Under the pieces are notes generated by a model, which searched no databases, was not told the origin of the DNA, and worked only from the letters and a program-made list of their open reading frames with translations. From Paralysiella testudinis (GTDB lineage Bacteria > Pseudomonadota > Gammaproteobacteria > Burkholderiales > Neisseriaceae), in the NCBI RefSeq assembly GCF_016894345.1, contig NZ_CP069798.1, positions 434,001 through 498,000 on the forward strand: a DNA stretch of 64,000 nt, written 5' to 3'. How positions within the stretch are numbered: position 1 is the first letter of the stretch; each line of letters starts with the position of its first letter. Of this stretch, positions 26,817 to 35,340 are shown piece after piece. A program made the position numbers and the translations under genes.

Positions 26817-29800
26817 TTACCATTGATAACCTGCACCCACAGAAGCACCAAAATTACCGCGTGAGTTGCCGCTGCCGGTGGCTTTAATCACCCAGTTACC
26901 GCTGTCGGAAATGGTGGAGAAGCCCACCGCATAGCCGGCTTCACCTTGGTAGTAGCCGCCACCAATCGCCATCATGCTCTTGCCCGGCAAATAAGCCTGC
27001 GGCAAACCAGCTGTGGCAATGGCTTGCGCCACACCCGCGCTGGCATTACGCTCCACCTTGTCGATGCGGCCGGCCAGCTCATTGCCCATAGCCTGTACTT
27101 GGCCTAGATTAGCTGCATCAGTAGCAGCCGTGCCCGCACCCACATTGTGGATCACCACCGGTGCCTTGTTGTCGGCACCCACCAAGGTAACGTCGTTGCT
27201 GGGCGCACCGCCGCCTTGGGTCGGGTTATTGGCATCAGAATACTGCACAATGCCTGCCTGCCCACTGGCCACCGCTTCCACCGCCTTATTGGTGTAGTAC
27301 AACTGGCTGCCATTGATGGCATCGGTGCTGGTGGCAGACACCACTCCGGCGGCGACATTTTGGATTTGACGGGTTTGACCCTCTTTACCCACACTCACCA
27401 CACCCACAGCATCCTTGGTGCCCGCCACATTGGCATCGTTACCGCCTTTATAGGTGTAGTTGCCACCGGCAGCAGTGGTATGTACCACGCCTGCCGCAGC
27501 GCCTGAACCCAATGCCACACTGTCTTTAGTGGTTACACTGGTGCCATCACCCAAGGCCACAGCACCGGAAACATCTGCGGTAGCCGCGTATACCGGGTTG
27601 CCATTGGCATCTACACCCGTTTGCACTCCATTCGCGCCAATATTGACATTATTTCCCAAGATAAACACATTCTTAGAGCTGGCGCCAATCTTGTTGTCAT
27701 TACCGATGGCATAGCTGCTATCACCTGCGATATAACTCGGATCACCAATCGCACCCGCATTTTTACCAGACACCACATTGCCGGTACCGATAGAAATGCT
27801 GTTGTCACCCACCGCGCGGGCACCTTTACCAATCGCAATGGCTGCATCACCTGTGGCTTTAGTGCGCTCGGCGTCCACAGCAACACCATTTTTAATGCTG
27901 GCATTACCCATGGCCACACTATTCACACCACCGGCAACAGAGCCGATACCGATCGCCGTGCTGTAACTTACTTGGGCGCTGGAATCAACTTTATTCTGGC
28001 CATCAGCTGCCCCCATATTCGTACCATCATTGGTATGGAAGAATTTGATACCACCTTCATTCATATTTTTGACGGCTGCAATTACATTGGTATTATTGGT
28101 AGTGGTTTGACCTTTTACATCATAAGTTTGGAGTGCCTGCTTTCCTGCATCGGTGAGCGCCCCGTCTTTACCAATATAGGTATCACCGCCAATAGTGGTG
28201 TTGATATTGCTCACATTGTTGGTAATGTTGGTCACACTACTATTAACACCTTTAATGGCGGCATCCATTTGGCCTTTGTTCACCGCATCACCGGCCTTAA
28301 CCGCATCGGCAACATTGCTAATGGCTTTGCCGCCCGCATCAATGCCCTTAGTAGTCACGCTGGGGCCATCTTTAATGGTTAAGCCGCCGCCATCAACCGT
28401 GGTATTACCAGCGGTAATACTGGTGACATTCAGCTTATCGCTGGTTTTCACCGTGTATTGCGCACCCCCGGATGCATTTTTGCCTTCCTCAACCACCATA
28501 TTCAAACCTGCCACCACCGTAGTCGGCTTACCTGCGGCAGTTACCGCACTGTCCAACTTGTTGATGGCATCGTTGATACTGATGGTAGCGTTACCGCCCA
28601 CAGTCATTTTGCTACCATCCAACTGAGCCACGGTCTTACCCTCGCCGTCAACCACTTTCACTGTACCGGTGGTGCTCACGCCATCCTTGCCTACGCTGCT
28701 CAGCGTTTTGCCGTCTGTACCTTTAACGGTTAAACCATCCAAGCCATAGGTGCTGCTGCGCCCGTCGGCGTTGCTCACTACGGTGCCGCTCGGACTCAAT
28801 ACGGTGGTGTTGCCTGCCGCATCTTTACCTAAGGTGACTTTGTCTACCGCCAACTCTTTGGCCAACGCTACGCGGATTAAACCGGTGTTGTCCACTTGAG
28901 TCATGATGTTGTTACCGCCATCAAACTTAGTGAAATCTTTGTTGGCATCCGCGCCTTTTACGTTAACGGTGCTGCCCAATTTGGCGGTGTAAACATCTCC
29001 GGCGTTGGCGCCGAATTTCAGGCCGCTGTTGGTAATGCCCGCAATCTGGTTGTTCAAATCACCCGCATTCACTGCCTTATATGCGTTGGCCGGGTCGCTG
29101 ATGGTACCTGCGCTGGCTACGTTATTCAGGCTGGTGCCGCCGCTCATTGCGGTAAATGTGCCGTCCGCATTTTTAGTAACCGCAGTCGGTGCAGTGGCGC
29201 TGGCAAAGGTCACGCTGTCTTTGTTCGGCTTGCCGTCTGCGGTTTTGTCGTATTGAACGGCAAAGTCATTCGCAGTCGCTTGGGCGGTATTCAATGCGTT
29301 AATCGCTTCGTTTACGCTGGTGGTGTTTTTACCATCCGCACCTTTTACAGCCAATGCGGTGTTGTCCAACTGGGCAATCGTTTTGGTCTGATCTGCCGCA
29401 TCAACCACTTTCACTGTGCCGGTGGTGCTCACGCCATCCTTGCCTACGCTGCTCAGCGTTTTGCCGTCTGTACCTTTAACGGTTAAACCATCCAAGCCAT
29501 AGGTGCTGCTGCGCCCGTCGGCGTTGCTCACTACGGTGCCGCTCGGACTCAATACGGTGGTGTTGCCTGCCGCATCTTTACCTAAGGTGACTTTGTCTAC
29601 CGCCAACTCTTTGGCCAACGCTACGCGGATTAAACCGGTGTTGTCCACTTGAGTCATGATGTTGTTACCGCCATCAAACTTAGTGAAATCTTTGTTGGCA
29701 TCCGCGCCTTTTACGTTAACGGTGCTGCCCAATTTGGCGGTGTAAACATCTCCGGCGTTGGCGCCGAATTTCAGGCCGCTGTTGGTAATGCCCGCAATCT

Positions 29801-30998
29801 GGTTGTTCAAATCACCCGCATTCACTGCCTTATATGCGTTGGCCGGGTCGCTGATGGTACCTGCGCTGGCTACGTTATTCAGGCTGGTGCCGCCGCTCAT
29901 TGCGGTAAATGTGCCGTCCGCATTTTTAGTAACCGCAGTCGGTGCAGTGGCGCTGGCAAAGGTCACGCTGTCTTTGTTCGGCTTGCCGTCTGCGGTTTTG
30001 TCGTATTGAACGGCAAAGTCATTCGCAGTCGCTTGGGCGGTATTCAATGCGTTAATCGCTTCGTTTACGCTGGTGGTGTTTTTACCATCCGCACCTTTTA
30101 CAGCCAATGCGGTGTTGTCCAACTGGGCAATCGTTTTGGTCGGATCTGCCGCATCAACCACTTTCACTGTGCCGGTGGTGCTCACGCCATCCTTGCCTAC
30201 GCTGCTCAGCGTTTTGCCGTCTGTACCTTTAACGGTTAAACCATCCAAGCCATAGGTGCTGCTGCGCCCGTCGGCGTTGCTCACTACGGTGCCGCTCGGA
30301 CTCAATACGGTGGTGTTGCCTGCCGCATCTTTACCTAAGGTGACTTTGTCTACCGCCAACTCTTTGGCCAACGCTACGCGGATTAAACCGGTGTTGTCCA
30401 CTTGAGTCATGATGTTGTTACCGCCATCAAACTTAGTGAAATCTTTGTTGGCATCCGCGCCTTTTACGTTAACGGTGCTGCCCAATTTGGCGGTGTAAAC
30501 ATCTCCGGCGTTGGCGCCGAATTTCAGGCCGCTGTTGGTAATGCCCGCAATCTGGTTGTTCAAATCACCCGCATTCACTGCCTTATATGCGTTGGCCGGG
30601 TCGCTGATGGTACCTGCGCTGGCTACGTTATTCAGGCTGGTGCCGCCGCTCATTGCGGTAAATGTGCCGTCCGCATTTTTAGTAACCGCAGTCGGTGCAG
30701 TGGCGCTGGCAAAGGTCACGCTGTCTTTACCTGTAGCGTCATACTGAACTGCATTGTCCGCTTTACCCAAAGAGGCGGTAACCTTATCACTCAACTTCAG
30801 CGTGATGCCCTGCGCAGCCGCTACGCTCTCAATTTGATTCGCAGTACCTTTAACCGCCAAAGATTCGGTTTTCAGGTTAACGCTGCCTGTACCTGTATCA
30901 CCAGCAGTATTCAATGCAACATTGCCTACCGCTCCCGTTACTTGGTTATCAACATAAGTCTTGTTGGTCGCATCACTGCCACCTGTCGGCGCAGCCAA
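26817..30998 (-). CDS. Adhesin C-terminal fragment: stalk and YadA anchor
   Basis: 1,393 codons. The C-terminus holds the coiled-coil lead-in (NELAGRIDKVERNASAGVAQAIATAG) and the four-stranded YadA anchor ending in an aromatic residue. Upstream are head-type repeats (SVALGSGAAAG, AIAIGKGARAVGDNSISIGTG) and three copies of a 251-residue stalk unit. The Met at 30998 is internal to a repeat and is not a real start. Confidence 0.8.
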   Translation of the reverse strand: MAAPTGGSDATNKTYVDNQVTGAVGNVALNTAGDTGTGSVNLKTESLAVKGTANQIESVAAAQGITLKLSDKVTASLGKADNAVQYDATGKDSVTFASATAPTAVTKNADGTFTAMSGGTSLNNVASAGTISDPANAYKAVNAGDLNNQIAGITNSGLKFGANAGDVYTAKLGSTVNVKGADANKDFTKFDGGNNIMTQVDNTGLIRVALAKELAVDKVTLGKDAAGNTTVLSPSGTVVSNADGRSSTYGLDGLTVKGTDGKTLSSVGKDGVSTTGTVKVVDAADPTKTIAQLDNTALAVKGADGKNTTSVNEAINALNTAQATANDFAVQYDKTADGKPNKDSVTFASATAPTAVTKNADGTFTAMSGGTSLNNVASAGTISDPANAYKAVNAGDLNNQIAGITNSGLKFGANAGDVYTAKLGSTVNVKGADANKDFTKFDGGNNIMTQVDNTGLIRVALAKELAVDKVTLGKDAAGNTTVLSPSGTVVSNADGRSSTYGLDGLTVKGTDGKTLSSVGKDGVSTTGTVKVVDAADQTKTIAQLDNTALAVKGADGKNTTSVNEAINALNTAQATANDFAVQYDKTADGKPNKDSVTFASATAPTAVTKNADGTFTAMSGGTSLNNVASAGTISDPANAYKAVNAGDLNNQIAGITNSGLKFGANAGDVYTAKLGSTVNVKGADANKDFTKFDGGNNIMTQVDNTGLIRVALAKELAVDKVTLGKDAAGNTTVLSPSGTVVSNADGRSSTYGLDGLTVKGTDGKTLSSVGKDGVSTTGTVKVVDGEGKTVAQLDGSKMTVGGNATISINDAINKLDSAVTAAGKPTTVVAGLNMVVEEGKNASGGAQYTVKTSDKLNVTSITAGNTTVDGGGLTIKDGPSVTTKGIDAGGKAISNVADAVKAGDAVNKGQMDAAIKGVNSSVTNITNNVSNINTTIGGDTYIGKDGALTDAGKQALQTYDVKGQTTTNNTNVIAAVKNMNEGGIKFFHTNDGTNMGAADGQNKVDSSAQVSYSTAIGIGSVAGGVNSVAMGNASIKNGVAVDAERTKATGDAAIAIGKGARAVGDNSISIGTGNVVSGKNAGAIGDPSYIAGDSSYAIGNDNKIGASSKNVFILGNNVNIGANGVQTGVDANGNPVYAATADVSGAVALGDGTSVTTKDSVALGSGAAAGVVHTTAAGGNYTYKGGNDANVAGTKDAVGVVSVGKEGQTRQIQNVAAGVVSATSTDAINGSQLYYTNKAVEAVASGQAGIVQYSDANNPTQGGGAPSNDVTLVGADNKAPVVIHNVGAGTAATDAANLGQVQAMGNELAGRIDKVERNASAGVAQAIATAGLPQAYLPGKSMMAIGGGYYQGEAGYAVGFSTISDSGNWVIKATGSGNSRGNFGASVGAGYQW
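28651..30728 (-). repeat. 753-bp tandem repeats in the adhesin stalk
   Basis: Units start at 28651, 29404 and 30157, exactly 753 bp apart; the third is cut at about 572 bp. They are nearly identical at the DNA level; the differences that I see include DPTK against DQTK. Confidence 0.9.
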
Positions 30999-33900
30999 TC
31001 CAGTGACTTTGCCGTCACTTATGGTGGTCTTCCTGCCACAAAGGTCGGGGCGGCTACCGTACCGGCAAATGTAGGCGCATCAACTACGCTGTATTTAAAC
31101 GTGTTGGTGCCCGCATCATAAGTAGCTGTGGTATTGGTGCCGTTGGCAAAGTTGATGTTCTCGTCTTTGGCAATGCGATCCTTAGTGCCATTATTGGCAG
31201 TAACCGTAAACGCACCGGCATCCAATTGGCTGTTGATGGCGGTAATATCACCGGTGTTCTTGGTGATGTTGGTGGTGTTGGTAGCCACGTTTTGATTGGT
31301 CGCAAACAGTTGACCACCATTCACCGCATCAGTGCTGGCCGCACTGCTGATGTCTCCTGCTTTGACGTTGGTCAGCTGCACCGGAGTGCCGGCGGTACCC
31401 AACGTGACTTTATTTTTAGTAGGAGTGTCATACTGAACTGCATTGTCCGCTTTACCCAAAGAGGCGGTAACCTTATCACTCAATTTCAGCGTGATGCCCT
31501 GCGCAGCCGCTACGCTCTCAATTTGATCCGCAGTACCTTTAACCGCCAAAGATTCGGTTTTCAGGTTAACGCTGCCTGTACCTGTATCACCAGCAGTATT
31601 CAATGCAACATTGCCTACCGCTCCCGTTACTTGGTTATCAACATAAGTCTTGTTGGTCGCATCACTGCCACCTGTCGGCGCAGCCAATCCAGTGACTTTG
31701 CCGTCACTTATGGTGGTCTTCCCTGCCACAAAGGTCGGGGCGGCTACCGTACCGGCAAATGTAGGCGCATCAACTACGCTGTATTTAAACGTGTTGGTGC
31801 CCGCATCATAAGTAGCTGTGGTATTGGTGCCGTTGGCAAAGTTGATGTTCTCGTCTTTGGCAATGCGATCCGTAGTGCCATTATTGGCACTAATATTGGC
31901 ACTAACGGTAAACGCACCGGCATCCAATTGGCTGTTGATGGCGGTAATATCACCGGTGTTCTTGGTGATGTTGGTGGTGTTGGTAGCCACGTTTTGATTG
32001 GTCGCAAACAGTTGACCACCATTCACCGCATCAGTGCTGGCCGCACTGCTGATGTCTCCTGCTTTGACGTTGGTCAGCTGCACCGGAGTGCCGGTAGTAC
32101 CCAAGGTCACTTTATCTTTAGTAGTGCTGTCATACTGAACTGCATTGTCCGCTTTACCCAAAGAGGCGGTAACCTTATCACTCAACTTCAGCGTGATGCC
32201 CTGCGCAGCCGCTACGCTCTCAATTTGATTCGCAGTACCTTTAACCGCCAAAGATTCGGTTTTCAGGTTAACGCTGCCTGTACCTGTATCACCAGCAGTA
32301 TTCAATGCAACATTGCCTACCGCTCCCGTTACTTGGTTATCAACATAAGTCTTGTTGGTCGCATCACTGCCACCTGTCGGCGCAGCCAATCCAGTGACTT
32401 TGCCGTCACTTATGGTGGTCTTCCCTGCCACAAAGGTCGGGGCGGCTACCGTACCGGCAAATGTAGGCGCATCAACTACGCTGTATTTAAACGTGTTGGT
32501 GCCCGCATCATAAGTAGCTGTGGTATTGGTGCCGTTGGCAAAGTTGATGTTCTCGTCTTTGGCAATGCGATCCTTAGTGCCATTATTGGCACTAATATTG
32601 GCACTAACGGTAAACGCACCGGCATCCAATTGGCTGTTGATGGCGGTAATATCACCGGTGTTCTTGGTGATGTTGGTGGTGTTGGTAGCCACGTTTTGAT
32701 TGGTCGCAAACAGTTGACCACCATTCACCGCATCAGTGCTGGTCGCACTGCTGATGTCTCCTGCTTTGACGTTGGTCAGCTGTACCGGAGTACCGGCGGT
32801 ACCCAAGGTCACTTTATCTTTAGTAGTGCTGTCATACTGAACTGCATTGTCCGCTTTACCCAAAGAGGCGGTAACCTTATCACTCAACTTCAGCGTGATG
32901 CCCTGCGCAGCCGCTACGCTCTCAATTTGATTCGCAGTACCTTTAACCGCCAAAGATTCGGTTTTCAGGTTAACGCTGCCTGTACCTGTATCACCAGCAG
33001 TATTCAATGCAACATTGCCTACCGCTCCCGTTACTTGGTTATCAACATAAGTCTTGTTGGTCGCATCACTGCCACCTGTCGGCGCAGCCAATCCTGTGAC
33101 TTTGCCGTCACTTATGGTGGTCTTCCCTGCCACAAAGGTCGGGGCGGCTACCGTACCGGCAAATGTAGGCGCATCAACTACGCTGTATTTAAACGTGTTG
33201 GTGCCCGCATCATAAGTAGCTGTGGTATTGGTGCCGTTGGCAAAGTTGATGTTCTCGTCTTTGGCAATGCGATCCTTAGTGCCATTATTGGCAGTAACCG
33301 TAAACGCACCGGCATCCAATTGGCTGTTGATGGCGGTAATATCACCGGTGTTCTTGGTGATGTTGGTGGTGTTGGTAGCCACGTTTTGATTGGTCGCAAA
33401 CAGTTGACCACCATTCACCGCATCAGTGCTGGCCGCACTGCTGATGTCTCCTGCTTTGACGTTGGTCAGCTGCACCGGAGTGCCGGCGGTACCCAACGTG
33501 ACTTTATTTTTAGTAGGAGTGTCATACTGAACTGCATTGTCCGCTTTACCCAAAGAGGCGGTAACCTTATCACTCAATTTCAGCGTGATGCCCTGCGCAG
33601 CCGCTACGCTCTCAATTTGATCCGCAGTACCTTTAACCGCCAAAGATTCGGTTTTCAGGTTAACGCTGCCTGTACCTGTATCACCAGCAGTATTCAATGC
33701 AACATTGCCTACCGCTCCCGTTACTTGGTTATCAACATAAGTCTTGTTGGTCGCATCACTGCCACCTGTCGGCGCAGCCAATCCAGTGACTTTGCCGTCA
33801 CTTATGGTGGTCTTCCCTGCCACAAAGGTCGGGGCGGCTACCGTACCGGCAAATGTAGGCGCATCAACTACGCTGTATTTAAACGTGTTGGTGCCCGCAT

Positions 33901-35172
33901 CATAAGTAGCTGTGGTATTGGTGCCGTTGGCAAAGTTGATGTTCTCGTCTTTGGCAATGCGATCCTTAGTGCCATTATTGGCAGTAACCGTAAACGCACC
34001 GGCATCCAATTGGCTGTTGATGGCGGTAATATCACCGGTGTTCTTGGTGATGTTGGTGGTGTTGGTAGCCACGTTTTGATTGGTCGCAAACAGTTGACCA
34101 CCATTCACCGCATCAGTGCTGGCCGCACTGCTGATGTCTCCTGCTTTGACGTTGGTCAGCTGCACCGGAGTGCCGGCGGTACCCAACGTGACTTTATTTT
34201 TAGTAGGAGTGTCATACTGAACTGCATTGTCCGCTTTACCCAAAGAGGCGGTAACCTTATCACTCAATTTCAGCGTGATGCCCTGCGCAGCCGCTACGCT
34301 CTCAATTTGATCCGCAGTACCTTTAACCGCCAAAGATTCGGTTTTCAGGTTAACGCTGCCTGTACCTGTATCACCAGCAGTATTCAATGCAACATTGCCT
34401 ACCGCTCCCGTTACTTGGTTATCAACATAAGTCTTGTTGGTCGCATCACTGCCACCTGTCGGCGCAGCCAATCCAGTGACTTTGCCGTCACTTATGGTGG
34501 TCTTCCCTGCCACAAAGGTCGGGGCGGCTACCGTACCGGCAAATGTAGGCGCATCAACTACGCTGTATTTAAACGTGTTGGTGCCCGCATCATAAGTAGC
34601 TGTGGTATTGGTGCCGTTGGCAAAGTTGATGTTCTCGTCTTTGGCAATGCGATCCTTAGTGCCATTATTGGCACTAATATTGGCACTAACGGTAAACGCA
34701 CCGGCATCCAATTGGCTGTTGATGGCGGTAATATCACCGGTGTTCTTGGTGATGTTGGTGGTGTTGGTAGCCACGTTTTGATTGGTCGCAAACAGTTGAC
34801 CACCATTCACCGCATCAGTGCTGGCCGCACTGCTGATGTCTCCTGCTTTGACGTTGGTCAGCTGCACCGGAGTGCCGGTAGTACCCAAGGTCACTTTATC
34901 TTTAGTAGTGCTGTCATACTGAACTGCATTGTCCGCTTTACCCAAAGAGGCGGTAACCTTATCACTCAACTTCAGCGTGATGCCCTGCGCAGCCGCTACG
35001 CTCTCAATTTGATTCGCAGTACCTTTAACCGCCAAAGATTCGGTTTTCAGGTTAACGCTGCCTGTACCTGTATCACCAGCAGTATTCAATGCAACATTGC
35101 CTACCGCTCCCGTTACTTGGTTATCAACATAAGTCTTGTTGGTCGCATCACTGCCACCTGTCGGCGCAGCCA
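30738..35172 (-). repeat. 690/702-bp tandem repeats in the adhesin stalk
   Basis: A fixed motif (gccgtcactt) recurs at 31011, 31700, 32402, 33104, 33794 and 34484: spacings 689, 702, 702, 690, 690. The 12-bp difference is an in-frame SANI insertion. The single 689 spacing marks the frameshift. Confidence 0.9.
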
Positions 35173-35308
35173 AACCCGTAATTGTGTTAGTAGCACCATT
35201 TGTTACCACTTTACCTACAGTGGTTTTAGTAAAGGAAACATCATCTTTAGTCGCAATACTAATTTTATTTGCCGATTGAGTAATGGCAATATTTTTACCA
35301 GCATCCAC
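31019..35308 (-). CDS. Adhesin middle fragment: tandem stalk repeats
   Basis: 1,429 codons made almost wholly of 230/234-residue repeats, each with TDAVNGGQLFATNQNVA (neck), a NTTNITKNTGDI coiled coil and a KVTGLAAPTGGSDATNKTYV segment. The ORF ends in a repeat at FVAGRPP, where the other copies read FVAGKTTISDG. The Met at 35308 is internal. Confidence 0.8.
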   Translation of the reverse strand: MDAGKNIAITQSANKISIATKDDVSFTKTTVGKVVTNGATNTITGLAAPTGGSDATNKTYVDNQVTGAVGNVALNTAGDTGTGSVNLKTESLAVKGTANQIESVAAAQGITLKLSDKVTASLGKADNAVQYDSTTKDKVTLGTTGTPVQLTNVKAGDISSAASTDAVNGGQLFATNQNVATNTTNITKNTGDITAINSQLDAGAFTVSANISANNGTKDRIAKDENINFANGTNTTATYDAGTNTFKYSVVDAPTFAGTVAAPTFVAGKTTISDGKVTGLAAPTGGSDATNKTYVDNQVTGAVGNVALNTAGDTGTGSVNLKTESLAVKGTADQIESVAAAQGITLKLSDKVTASLGKADNAVQYDTPTKNKVTLGTAGTPVQLTNVKAGDISSAASTDAVNGGQLFATNQNVATNTTNITKNTGDITAINSQLDAGAFTVTANNGTKDRIAKDENINFANGTNTTATYDAGTNTFKYSVVDAPTFAGTVAAPTFVAGKTTISDGKVTGLAAPTGGSDATNKTYVDNQVTGAVGNVALNTAGDTGTGSVNLKTESLAVKGTADQIESVAAAQGITLKLSDKVTASLGKADNAVQYDTPTKNKVTLGTAGTPVQLTNVKAGDISSAASTDAVNGGQLFATNQNVATNTTNITKNTGDITAINSQLDAGAFTVTANNGTKDRIAKDENINFANGTNTTATYDAGTNTFKYSVVDAPTFAGTVAAPTFVAGKTTISDGKVTGLAAPTGGSDATNKTYVDNQVTGAVGNVALNTAGDTGTGSVNLKTESLAVKGTANQIESVAAAQGITLKLSDKVTASLGKADNAVQYDSTTKDKVTLGTAGTPVQLTNVKAGDISSATSTDAVNGGQLFATNQNVATNTTNITKNTGDITAINSQLDAGAFTVSANISANNGTKDRIAKDENINFANGTNTTATYDAGTNTFKYSVVDAPTFAGTVAAPTFVAGKTTISDGKVTGLAAPTGGSDATNKTYVDNQVTGAVGNVALNTAGDTGTGSVNLKTESLAVKGTANQIESVAAAQGITLKLSDKVTASLGKADNAVQYDSTTKDKVTLGTTGTPVQLTNVKAGDISSAASTDAVNGGQLFATNQNVATNTTNITKNTGDITAINSQLDAGAFTVSANISANNGTTDRIAKDENINFANGTNTTATYDAGTNTFKYSVVDAPTFAGTVAAPTFVAGKTTISDGKVTGLAAPTGGSDATNKTYVDNQVTGAVGNVALNTAGDTGTGSVNLKTESLAVKGTADQIESVAAAQGITLKLSDKVTASLGKADNAVQYDTPTKNKVTLGTAGTPVQLTNVKAGDISSAASTDAVNGGQLFATNQNVATNTTNITKNTGDITAINSQLDAGAFTVTANNGTKDRIAKDENINFANGTNTTATYDAGTNTFKYSVVDAPTFAGTVAAPTFVAGRPP

Positions 35309-35340
35309 ATTTAGCGTTTCACCCGGTTGGATGAGATCTT

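Noticed and set aside
26817..35300. CRISPR array suspected from dense repeats
   Set aside because: The repeats are 690-753 bp, in frame and without spacers; they are protein-coding stalk units. I found no short repeat-spacer array in the window.
31226..35314. A 1,362-codon open frame on the plus strand opposite the adhesin repeats
   Set aside because: It is the antisense of tandem repeats that happen to lack stops in that frame; its sequence repeats with the same 690/702-bp period and has no recognisable domain or ribosome site.
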